Source: an uncultured bacterium (GTDB lineage Bacteria > Patescibacteriota > Minisyncoccia > Phycocordibacterales > UBA9973). Taken from it: 5,762 bases of DNA. The DNA lies in NCBI GenBank assembly GCA_903825265.1, contig CAIJZW010000002.1, positions 1-5,762 of the forward strand, read 5' to 3'. Each line of letters starts with the position of its first letter. Within the stretch, counting starts at the first letter, position 1. The translations under genes and the position numbers were made by a program. Below are positions 1-5,755 of the stretch, in pieces. The notes under the pieces are model-generated. The model did not search any database, was not told the DNA's origin, and was given only the letters and a program-made list of their open reading frames with translations.

Positions 1-771
1 CAGAGGAATTGCTATGATGTTACAACCTTTGGTGAATCTATTGAAAATATATATGAAGGGATGAACATTTTCGAGAATGCTTCAAATTTAAAGTTTTGCG
101 ATACTAGCGGTATAAATATAACAAATGCAGAATATTGTAAATCTTCCATAGGTGGTAATAATCATTTTGGATGTGTCTCTGTCCGAAAAAGTGAGAATGT
201 TATTTTGAACAAAGTGTATTCAAAAGAAGAGTATGCTCTATTGAGAGAAAAGATAATAAAACATATGGATGAAATGCCATATGCAGATAAGAAAGGTAAT
301 ATATATAAATACGGTGAATTTTTCCCGATAGAATTATCTCCTTTCCCTTATAATATGACTTTTGCTAATTTATTTAATCCAAAATCAAAAGAGGAAATCG
401 AAAATATTGGTGGGTATTATTTAGAAGAAAATAAAAATGAATATAAAATTACAAAGAGTGCTTCAAAGATAGAAGACAATATAAAAGATGTTGGAGATAA
501 TATTTTAAGTGAAGTAATTGGTTGTGAGAAATGTGGCAAGGGATACAAGGTTATAGAAATGGAATTAAGATTTTTGAGAAAGATGAAGTTACCAATTCCT
601 CACGAATGTCCATTTTGTCGCATAAATGAAAAGCTAAATATTTGGGTAGACAATATGCACTTGAAAGATAGAGTTTGTGATAAATGTGGTATTGATTTTA
701 AGACACATTGGAACAAAGAAAGAGCCCCTGTAATTTATTGTAAAGATTGTTATAAATCTGAATTTTTATAA
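1..771 (+). CDS. Cys-rich zinc-ribbon protein of CPR type, 5'-truncated by window edge
   Basis: The frame is open from base 1 with no stop, giving 256 visible residues; the ATG at 61 is very likely internal because coding resemblance continues upstream of it (NCYDVTTFGES). The C-terminal part has two CxxC pairs (C175/C178 and C203/C206, counting from base 1), together a probable zinc ribbon with the string PIPHECPFC. It then has a second ribbon, C226/C229 and C247/C250, ending in YCKDCY. The upstream part carries short degenerate repeats rich in Asn, Gly and Cys (for example NAEYC and NNHFGC), followed by KVYSKEEY and GEFFPIELSPFPYN. I recognise this layout from a large family of uncharacterised proteins in Patescibacteria, sometimes mislabelled in databases as CaiB/BaiF family; nothing here supports a CoA-transferase. 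The repeats may form a beta-helix-like stack (inference). Function unknown; metal binding is the only prediction supported by residues. A strong hairpin follows the stop directly. Confidence 0.85.
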   Translation, partial: QRNCYDVTTFGESIENIYEGMNIFENASNLKFCDTSGINITNAEYCKSSIGGNNHFGCVSVRKSENVILNKVYSKEEYALLREKIIKHMDEMPYADKKGNIYKYGEFFPIELSPFPYNMTFANLFNPKSKEEIENIGGYYLEENKNEYKITKSASKIEDNIKDVGDNILSEVIGCEKCGKGYKVIEMELRFLRKMKLPIPHECPFCRINEKLNIWVDNMHLKDRVCDKCGIDFKTHWNKERAPVIYCKDCYKSEFL

Positions 772-798
772 CCAGATAGGGGCTTAGCCCCTATCTGG
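772..798 (+). terminator. Perfect 12-bp hairpin after the Cys-rich gene
   Basis: Bases 772-783 (ccagataggggc) are the exact reverse complement of 787-798, with a 3-nt TTA loop. The hairpin begins one base after the TAA stop, so it most likely ends this transcript. The downstream T-content is modest (aggtttgatt), so a classic U-tract is weak. The upstream side reads as a T-rich tract on the other strand's complement, but no minus-strand gene needs it. Confidence 0.75.
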
Positions 799-802
799 AG
801 GT

Positions 803-831
803 TTGATTATATTAATATTTTGGGCTAGTAT
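803..831 (+). promoter_or_regulatory. Promoter for map, placed for a leaderless mRNA
   Basis: TTGATT (803-808) and TAGTAT (826-831) are spaced by 17 nt, a good sigma70-type match. A transcription start about 7 nt past the -10 box falls at about 838, two bases from the ATG at 840. There is no Shine-Dalgarno sequence between the preceding hairpin and the ATG. The start position is predicted from spacing only. Confidence 0.55.
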
Positions 832-839
832 GAGTATAT

Positions 840-1604
840 ATGGCAGTTATTATAAAAAATAAAGAGCAGATTGAGATTATAAGAGAAGGGGGAAAAATTT
901 TAGCGAAAATATTAGAGAAACTTGTTAAAAAGGTATCTCCAGGAATTTCAACTTTTGATCTTGATAAATATACCTTTGATTTAATTAAGGAATTTGGAGC
1001 AAAGCCTGCTCTTTTGAATTATAAACCTGAAGGGTCTTCTAAGTCTTTTCCTGCTAGTATTTGCATATCTGTTAATAATGAAATCGTTCATGGTGTTCCT
1101 AAAAAAACTAAAATTCTAAATGATGGTGATATTGTTTCTCTTGATTTGGTTATTGAATATAATGGTTATTTTACAGACCATACTTTAACTGTGCCTGTAG
1201 GTAAAATTTCAAAGAAAGATAAGCAATTACTTGATGACACTAAAAAAGCCCTAGAAATAGGCATTTGGGCCGCACGTGGAGGTGCTACAGTAGGAGATAT
1301 AGGTCATGCTATTGAGTCTTTTGTTAATAGGAAATATGGTATTGTGAGAGAGCTTGCTGGTCATGGAGTAGGAGTCAAAATACACGAAGATCCTTATGTT
1401 CCTAATTATGGTAAGGCTGGTAAAGGGCAGAAACTTATTCCTGGAATGATTATTGCTATTGAACCTATGTTGAATATCGGCAAGGATGATATTGTTGTTG
1501 CTTCAGACGATTGGACTATCAAAACAGCTGATGGCTCTCGTTCTGCACACTTTGAGCATACAATTTTGATTACAGAAGGCGATGCAGAAGTTTTAACTAA
1601 ATAA
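840..1604 (+). CDS. map: Methionine aminopeptidase, type I
   Basis: This cytosolic metalloprotease removes the initiator methionine from nascent proteins with small second residues. The 254-aa product is the normal length of a short type I enzyme without an N-terminal zinc-finger extension. All expected metal and catalytic residues are visible: H84 (NEIVHGVP), D102 and D113 (LDLVIEYNGYFTDHT), H175 (AGHGVGVKIHEDP), H182, E208 (AIEPM) and E239 (HFEHTI). The residue after the second Asp ligand is His (DHT), where E. coli has Thr; the ligands themselves are intact. In many bacteria map sits near secY and adk in the ribosomal protein cluster, but here it stands alone with its own promoter. The start at 840 is supported by conserved N-terminal sequence (IKNKEQIEIIREGGKI) and promoter spacing. 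Its stop codon lies inside the outer left arm of the inverted repeat that follows. Confidence 0.97.
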   Translation: MAVIIKNKEQIEIIREGGKILAKILEKLVKKVSPGISTFDLDKYTFDLIKEFGAKPALLNYKPEGSSKSFPASICISVNNEIVHGVPKKTKILNDGDIVSLDLVIEYNGYFTDHTLTVPVGKISKKDKQLLDDTKKALEIGIWAARGGATVGDIGHAIESFVNRKYGIVRELAGHGVGVKIHEDPYVPNYGKAGKGQKLIPGMIIAIEPMLNIGKDDIVVASDDWTIKTADGSRSAHFEHTILITEGDAEVLTK

Positions 1605-1730
1605 AAATTCTAGAGAAAATAGTCTTTGAAAAATGCCTTACGGAGGCTGACGGGTCGAGTACGAGCAAAAAATTCAGCAGAATTTTATTGTGTGTATTTT
1701 TCAAAGACTATTTTCTCTTACATTTTTATT
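1600..1730. repeat. Long inverted-repeat element with GC-rich centre
   Basis: Bases 1612-1634 are the exact reverse complement of 1696-1718 (23 bp, core tagtctttgaaaaat). After a 3-nt mismatch on each side the pairing resumes for 9 bp (1600-1608 with 1722-1730), and G1635-T1695 plus C1636-G1694 could extend it inwards in RNA. The enclosed 61 nt begin with a stretch (1635-1666) that is 21/32 G+C, very unlike the AT-rich surroundings, and contain small hairpins. The outer left arm includes the map stop codon; the right arm touches the -35 region of the next gene. It could act as the map terminator, since T-runs follow the right arm (1723-1727), or be a non-autonomous MITE-like repeat, or a structured RNA. 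No clean target-site duplication is visible. The repeat structure is certain from the sequence; its nature is not. Confidence 0.9.
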
Positions 1731-1744
1731 CAATATGATATAAT
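1717..1744 (+). promoter_or_regulatory. Extended -10 promoter for the VirB4/VirD4-like gene
   Basis: A consensus TATAAT (1739-1744) is preceded by TG one base upstream (1736-1737), giving an extended -10 box. CTTACA (1717-1722) is a fair -35 with a 16-nt spacer and overlaps the edge of the inverted repeat. The predicted transcription start, about 7 nt after the -10 box, coincides with the ATG at 1752. This supports 1752, not 1626, as the start of the next gene. Confidence 0.7.
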
Positions 1745-1751
1745 AAAATAT

Positions 1752-4484
1752 ATGGAAGGATTTAGTCTAAATAGTGCTCCTAAGTTTAAGAATCCACAAG
1801 AAGAGTTGGATTTTTTACGTGCTCATATCGCAGAAAAGGAAAAAGCTCTAAATGAACAAGGAAAAGAAGTTAATAAAGAAGATCTTGCTCATAATGTAAT
1901 ATCTGAGTATCGAAAGTTTGATCCAGAAGATGTTATGCACAAAAGTGCTCTTTTAAAAAAGAGCGAAGTAGAAGGTTTTGTTTTAAAATTAAAGCCAGAA
2001 ACTCATGATCGTAAAATGGAAGAACTTTTAGGTCTTCTTTTGGATAAAGGTATTTCCAGTACTCTTTCTATTGTATCTCAAATGAATAATCCTCATTTAG
2101 ATGATGATTTTCATCGTTTTCTTGTTCAATATTTATATACAACACACAAAATTCCTGGACTTAAAGAAGGAACTCCACTTTTTAAATCTCTTGATATGAA
2201 ACTTTTTGAGATTACTCTTCCTGATGTTTCTGAAGATGCTAATAAAAGAGGTTTAAAAGAATTACTTTCTGCTATGGAACAATTTTATGCTGGTATGCAT
2301 TCAGTTGGAGAAGGAAGAGAAAATTACAATAGAAATCATTTTACTCTTGAAATTGCTCTTGCAGAAGGAACAGATAGTTTTATTTTTTATGTTGCGGTTC
2401 CTAATCACAAAGCAGATCTTTTTGAAAAACAATTATTAGGTGTACATTTAAATGCTAAAGTTACAGAAGTCCCTGATGATTATAATATTTTTTCTGAAAA
2501 TGGAATTATTAGTGCTTCTTATGCAACTTTAGCTCATCATGAGGTTTACCCTATAAAATTATATGATGCTATAGACCATGACCCACTTAATATCATTCTT
2601 AATGTTTTAACAAAATTAAAAAAGCATGGAGAGGGTGCTTCTATCCAGTTTACTATTTGTCCAGAAGATGAAGAAATAATTAGAAAATTTCACATCATGC
2701 TTTCAGATGTAAAAGAAGGTATGTCTGTAAGAACAGCTGCTAGTATGACTCGTCAGGTAACAAAAGAATTCAAGAAGTTAGCTTCTGAATTATTTTTTGG
2801 AGTTTCTAAAAAGAAAGAAGAAAAAAAGGTCAATGATAAAGCCGTTGAATATATAGGTGAAAAGTTAAAAAGCACTATTATGGCTACAAATATCCGCATT
2901 GTAACTTCAGCTGAAACAAAATTACGCTCTGAACAAATACTTTCTGATATTGAATCATCCTTTAATCAATTTACAGAATCAGATAGAAATGGTTTTAACT
3001 TTAATCATCCAAAAGGAGGGGATCTGTCTAGTTTAATACATAATTTTTCTTATAGAACATTCTCAAATGAATATTCTATGCCTCTTAATTTAAAAGAGCT
3101 TTCAACTGTTTTTCATTTTCCTTATGGAGTTGTTTCTTCTCAATTGAAACAAGCTAAAGCAGGTATTGCTCCTGCTCCTATGGAAATGGGAGATCAAGGA
3201 ATAGTATTAGGAGTAAATAATTATCGTGGAGTAGATACAGAGATTCGTATGTCTCGAGAAGATAGAATGCGTCATTTGTATGTAATTGGACAAACAGGAA
3301 CAGGTAAAACAACTATTTTAAAGAATATGATTGCTCAAGATATAAAAAATGGTGATGGTTGTTGTTTTATTGATCCTCATGGTAGTGATATTCAAGATAT
3401 TTTAAGTTATGTTCCAAAAGAAAGGATTGATGATGTTATTTATTTTGATCCTGCTTATACAGCACGTCCAATGGGATTAAATATGCTTGAATATGATCCA
3501 AAATATCCAGAACAAAAAACTCTCGTAGTGAATGAACTCATGGGTATTTTTAATAAACTTTTTGATATGAAAGTAGGAGGAGGAGCTATGTTTGAACAAT
3601 ATTTTAAAAACTCAGCTTTTCTTGTTATGGAACACCCAGAATCAGGTTGTACTTTATTAGAGATTGGTAGAGTTCTTGCTGATAAAAGTTTTCGAGATAT
3701 GAAACTTTCTCATTGTAAAAATCCAATAATCAAACAGTTCTGGGAAGGAGCAGAAAAAACAACAGGTGATCAAGGTCTTGAGAACTTTGTTCCTTATATT
3801 ACTTCTAAGTTTGATAACTTTATTTCAAATGATATTATGCGTCCAGTTGTTCTCCAAGAAAAGTCTGTATTTAATTTCCGTGAAATTATGGATAACAAAA
3901 AGATTCTTCTCGTTAATCTTTCAAAGGGTCGCTTAGGAGATATAAATGCGAATCTTATAGGTCTTGTTCTTGTTGGTAAAATTCAAATGGCAGCTATGTC
4001 TCGTGTAGATATGTACGGACAGAAGATGAATGATTTCTATCTTTATATAGATGAATTCCAAAATGTTACGACAGATTCTATTGCGTCTATTCTTTCTGAA
4101 GCTCGTAAGTATCGTTTATCTTTAACTGTTGCTCACCAATACATATCACAGCTGGATGAGAAAATAAAGAATGCTGTTTTTGGTAACGTTGGTTCTATGG
4201 CTGTTTATCGTATAAGTACAGAAGATGCAAATTTTGTTGAACAACAATTCAAACCAATATTTACATCTTCGGATATTGTTAAGTTAGATAATTTTAATTC
4301 ATATGTGAAAATGCTTGTGAATGGTCAACCTGTAAAACCTTTTAATATGACTTCACATTGGAGTATGACACCAAAAGGGAATACAGAAATAGTTGAGAAA
4401 ATTAAAGAACTATCTTATCTTAAATACGGTCGTTCTCGTGACGAAGTAGAGGAAGAAATAATGAGTAAGTATAAAACAAATTAA
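1752..4484 (+). CDS. VirB4/VirD4-like conjugation-type ATPase (TraG/FtsK-HerA superfamily)
   Basis: The 910-aa protein has two parts. The N-terminal ~460 residues resemble the regulatory half of VirB4-like proteins of CPR and Gram-positive transfer systems: a helix (ELLSAMEQFYAGMH, ~170-183), a strand region (FIFYVAVPNH, ~210-219), and the LSTVFHFPYG motif (~450-459) just before the ATPase. The C-terminal ATPase has Walker A GQTGTGKT (513-520), FIDPHG (539-544), Walker B FYLYIDEFQN with D767/E768, and the sensor-like VAHQY (793-797). No transmembrane segment is evident. A Lys/Glu-rich stretch (KKKEEKK) lies inside the N-terminal half. Such ATPases power DNA or protein transfer through type IV secretion-like machinery, or act in DNA uptake; no relaxase, pilin or channel gene is nearby, so its partner is unknown. 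The frame is open back to 1626, but those 42 codons come from the repeat, so ATG 1752 is preferred; it has a promoter and no Shine-Dalgarno. Confidence 0.85.
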   Translation: MEGFSLNSAPKFKNPQEELDFLRAHIAEKEKALNEQGKEVNKEDLAHNVISEYRKFDPEDVMHKSALLKKSEVEGFVLKLKPETHDRKMEELLGLLLDKGISSTLSIVSQMNNPHLDDDFHRFLVQYLYTTHKIPGLKEGTPLFKSLDMKLFEITLPDVSEDANKRGLKELLSAMEQFYAGMHSVGEGRENYNRNHFTLEIALAEGTDSFIFYVAVPNHKADLFEKQLLGVHLNAKVTEVPDDYNIFSENGIISASYATLAHHEVYPIKLYDAIDHDPLNIILNVLTKLKKHGEGASIQFTICPEDEEIIRKFHIMLSDVKEGMSVRTAASMTRQVTKEFKKLASELFFGVSKKKEEKKVNDKAVEYIGEKLKSTIMATNIRIVTSAETKLRSEQILSDIESSFNQFTESDRNGFNFNHPKGGDLSSLIHNFSYRTFSNEYSMPLNLKELSTVFHFPYGVVSSQLKQAKAGIAPAPMEMGDQGIVLGVNNYRGVDTEIRMSREDRMRHLYVIGQTGTGKTTILKNMIAQDIKNGDGCCFIDPHGSDIQDILSYVPKERIDDVIYFDPAYTARPMGLNMLEYDPKYPEQKTLVVNELMGIFNKLFDMKVGGGAMFEQYFKNSAFLVMEHPESGCTLLEIGRVLADKSFRDMKLSHCKNPIIKQFWEGAEKTTGDQGLENFVPYITSKFDNFISNDIMRPVVLQEKSVFNFREIMDNKKILLVNLSKGRLGDINANLIGLVLVGKIQMAAMSRVDMYGQKMNDFYLYIDEFQNVTTDSIASILSEARKYRLSLTVAHQYISQLDEKIKNAVFGNVGSMAVYRISTEDANFVEQQFKPIFTSSDIVKLDNFNSYVKMLVNGQPVKPFNMTSHWSMTPKGNTEIVEKIKELSYLKYGRSRDEVEEEIMSKYKTN

Positions 4485-4501
4485 TTTATACTTGTTTTAT
4501 A
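4470..4501 (+). terminator. AT-rich hairpin plus T-run, with an overlapping alternative stem
   Basis: Bases 4470-4479 (tataaaacaa) pair perfectly with 4492-4501, and TTTTT follows at 4506-4510. A competing 9-bp stem uses 4467-4475 with 4485-4493, so only one of the two can form at once. The stem spans the TAA stop of the ATPase gene. It is a plausible intrinsic terminator but is AT-only apart from one C-G pair, so a chance match is possible. Confidence 0.45.
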
Positions 4502-4536
4502 AGGGTTTTTCTGTTATTATTTAGTTTATTAATATT

Positions 4537-4542
4537 TATTTT
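4537..4542 (+). promoter_or_regulatory. Possible -10 box for ndk
   Basis: TATTTT lies 6 nt before the ATG at 4549, the same spacing as the -10 boxes of the two preceding genes. The matching -35 position (4514-4519, TTATTA) is weak, and the whole region is nearly pure A/T, so this assignment rests mainly on the repeated layout. Confidence 0.35.
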
Positions 4543-4548
4543 ATATAT

Positions 4549-5061
4549 ATGGATACAATAGAACGTTCACTTATAGTGTTTAAACCAGATGCAGTTCAGA
4601 GAGGTATAGTAGGAGAAATTCTTTCTCGTTTTGAAAAGACAGGTTTAAAAATAGTTGGAGCTAAGATGCTTCAGCCTAGTTATGATCATTATTTTCATCA
4701 TTATGAAAAGATTGGTAAAATGATTTCACGTCGTGGACAGAAAGCTTTTGATGTTACTTTATCAATGATGAACGAAGGCCCTGTTATTGCTTTTGTTTTA
4801 GAAGGAGTTGAAGCTATTGCTCTTATTCGTAAGATGGTAGGTGTAACTGAACCTAAGTCTGCTCTTCCTGGTACTATTCGTGGAGATTATTCTCATATGA
4901 GTTTTGGCCATGCTGATTTGAATGAAGTAGGAATTCCAAATATATTACATGCTTCAGGAGATAAAGAAGAAGCAGCTCAAGAGATTGCCCATTGGTTTAG
5001 TGAAACAGAATTATTTACTTATACAACAGCTCACGAAAAATTTACTCAGACTAAAAAATAA
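4549..5061 (+). CDS. ndk: Nucleoside diphosphate kinase, long CPR-type variant
   Basis: This cytosolic enzyme moves the gamma-phosphate from ATP to other NDPs through a phosphohistidine, balancing NTP pools. Recognisable residues are K12 (FKPDAVQRG), Y52, R94 (IRKMVG), T100, R111 (GTIRGD), N131 and the phosphorylated H134 (PNILHASGD); E145 sits the expected 11 residues after the His. Compared with the human enzyme as I recall it, there are about 6 extra residues between Y52 and R94 and 10 between R111 and N131. Together these explain the 170-aa length against the usual 140-155. The Asp of the canonical HGSD string is Gly here (HASG), with Asp one place later. I recall similar long NDKs from Parcubacteria, so this looks like a lineage variant and not decay. 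It has no Shine-Dalgarno. The gene stands between two hairpins and is probably its own transcription unit. Confidence 0.95.
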   Translation: MDTIERSLIVFKPDAVQRGIVGEILSRFEKTGLKIVGAKMLQPSYDHYFHHYEKIGKMISRRGQKAFDVTLSMMNEGPVIAFVLEGVEAIALIRKMVGVTEPKSALPGTIRGDYSHMSFGHADLNEVGIPNILHASGDKEEAAQEIAHWFSETELFTYTTAHEKFTQTKK

Positions 5062-5069
5062 TTATTTAA

Positions 5070-5100
5070 AATATAAATCCCCGAAAGGGGAATTTATATT
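5070..5100 (+). terminator. Hairpin with GAAA tetraloop after ndk
   Basis: CCCC (5079-5082) and GGGG (5087-5090) enclose GAAA, a GNRA-type loop. The stem continues with T5078-A5091, one bulged A (5092), and an 8-bp AT stem (5070-5077 with 5093-5100). It lies 8 nt after the ndk stop and only 10 nt before the next ATG. No T-run follows, so it may be a weak terminator, an mRNA-stabilising 3' end, or a control element for the next gene. Confidence 0.6.
5095..5100 (+). promoter_or_regulatory. Possible -10 box for the HD-domain gene, inside the hairpin arm
   Basis: TATATT lies 10 nt before the ATG at 5111, which would give a 5' leader of only a few bases. No convincing -35 is visible at the right distance (5072-5077 reads TATAAA). 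The box is part of the hairpin's right arm. Read-through from ndk is the alternative. Confidence 0.25.
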
Positions 5101-5110
5101 GATTGCGAAT

Positions 5111-5755
5111 ATGAATAATATTAAAGATATATATAAAAAATATAAAATAATGCCGAATTTACAACTTCATCAGATTAGAGTTGCTGCTGTTGCTGCTCAG
5201 ATTTGCGATTCACTTTCTATTGAAGTTGATAAAGAGAGTATTATAACTGCTTGTTTACTTCATGATATGGCTAATATTATCAAATTTAATTTGAATTATT
5301 TTCCTGAATTGAATGAACCAGAAGGATTAGAATATTGGCAAGATGTGAAGAATGATTATATTCTTAGATATGGTAATGATGAACATCAAGCAAGTTTAAT
5401 GATAGCTAGAGAGCTCGGGGTTTCTGATTATATTTATGAGCTTATTTATTGTATAGATTCTAGTTCTGTTGAAATCATAGCAATGGAAGATGATTTTGGT
5501 AAAAAGATTTGTATTTATGCTGATAATCGAGTGACTCCTCATGGTATTGTATCAGCCGAAGAAAGAAGTTTAGAAGCAAAAGAAAGATATAAGGATCATC
5601 CACACGCTTTTAACGAAGAAGGTAGATCTTTTTTTATGAATAATTTATTTTCTATTGAAAAACAAATTTTTTCACATACGGATATCAAATCAGAGAGTAT
5701 AAATGATGAATCTGTTTCTAAATATTTAGAAAAATTAGAAAGTTTTTTATTTTAA
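5111..5755 (+). CDS. HD-domain phosphohydrolase-like protein
   Basis: The 214-aa product has the metal-binding signature of the HD superfamily: H20 (LQLHQIRVAA), the H51-D52 doublet (CLLHDMANI), H92 (DEHQAS) and D138 (IYADNRV). Proteins of this superfamily hydrolyse phosphate esters of nucleotides or related compounds; the substrate cannot be read from the sequence. The AADNRV-like segment followed by TPHGIVSAEER resembles a small stand-alone HD family I recall from CPR genomes. It appears soluble, with no signal peptide or membrane segment. The frame is open back to 4949, but that would overlap ndk by 113 nt and add a Lys/Leu-rich stretch with no family resemblance, so ATG 5111 is preferred; TTG at 5099 is a less likely alternative inside the hairpin. 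There is no Shine-Dalgarno. The gene is complete, with TAA seven bases before the window end. Confidence 0.85.
   Translation: MNNIKDIYKKYKIMPNLQLHQIRVAAVAAQICDSLSIEVDKESIITACLLHDMANIIKFNLNYFPELNEPEGLEYWQDVKNDYILRYGNDEHQASLMIARELGVSDYIYELIYCIDSSSVEIIAMEDDFGKKICIYADNRVTPHGIVSAEERSLEAKERYKDHPHAFNEEGRSFFMNNLFSIEKQIFSHTDIKSESINDESVSKYLEKLESFLF

Noticed and set aside
1647..1670. Hammerhead ribozyme core in the repeat centre (CTGACGG)
   Set aside because: The core needs CUGANGA and a matching GAAA after stem II; position 7 is G and no GAAA follows in the right place.
1611..1720. TA target-site duplication flanking the inverted repeat
   Set aside because: TA occurs at 1611-1612 and 1719-1720, but the left TA shares a base with the arm and the right one does not, so the two do not flank the same element boundary.
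1600..1730. Integron attC site or CRISPR repeat
   Set aside because: No GTTRRRY/RYYYAAC pair is visible, no integrase is present, and there is no array of repeats with spacers.
1626..1751. TTG at 1626 as the start of the large ATPase
   Set aside because: The 42 extra codons lie in the inverted repeat, and a consensus extended -10 box lies inside them, pointing to ATG 1752.
2809..2827. A-rich run ending in seven A's as a programmed slippage site
   Set aside because: The main frame continues intact through conserved motifs downstream, and the run simply encodes a Lys/Glu-rich linker.
3575..3590. A strong Shine-Dalgarno-like GGAGGAGG before an in-frame ATG (3588) inside the ATPase gene
   Set aside because: The G-rich bases encode Gly-Gly-Gly-Ala in the motor domain, and a product starting there would lack Walker A. 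Most likely coincidence.
4949..5110. ATG 4949 as the start of the HD-domain protein
   Set aside because: It would overlap ndk by 113 nt in another frame, and the added segment is Lys/Leu-rich with no family resemblance; ATG 5111 leads directly into the conserved region.
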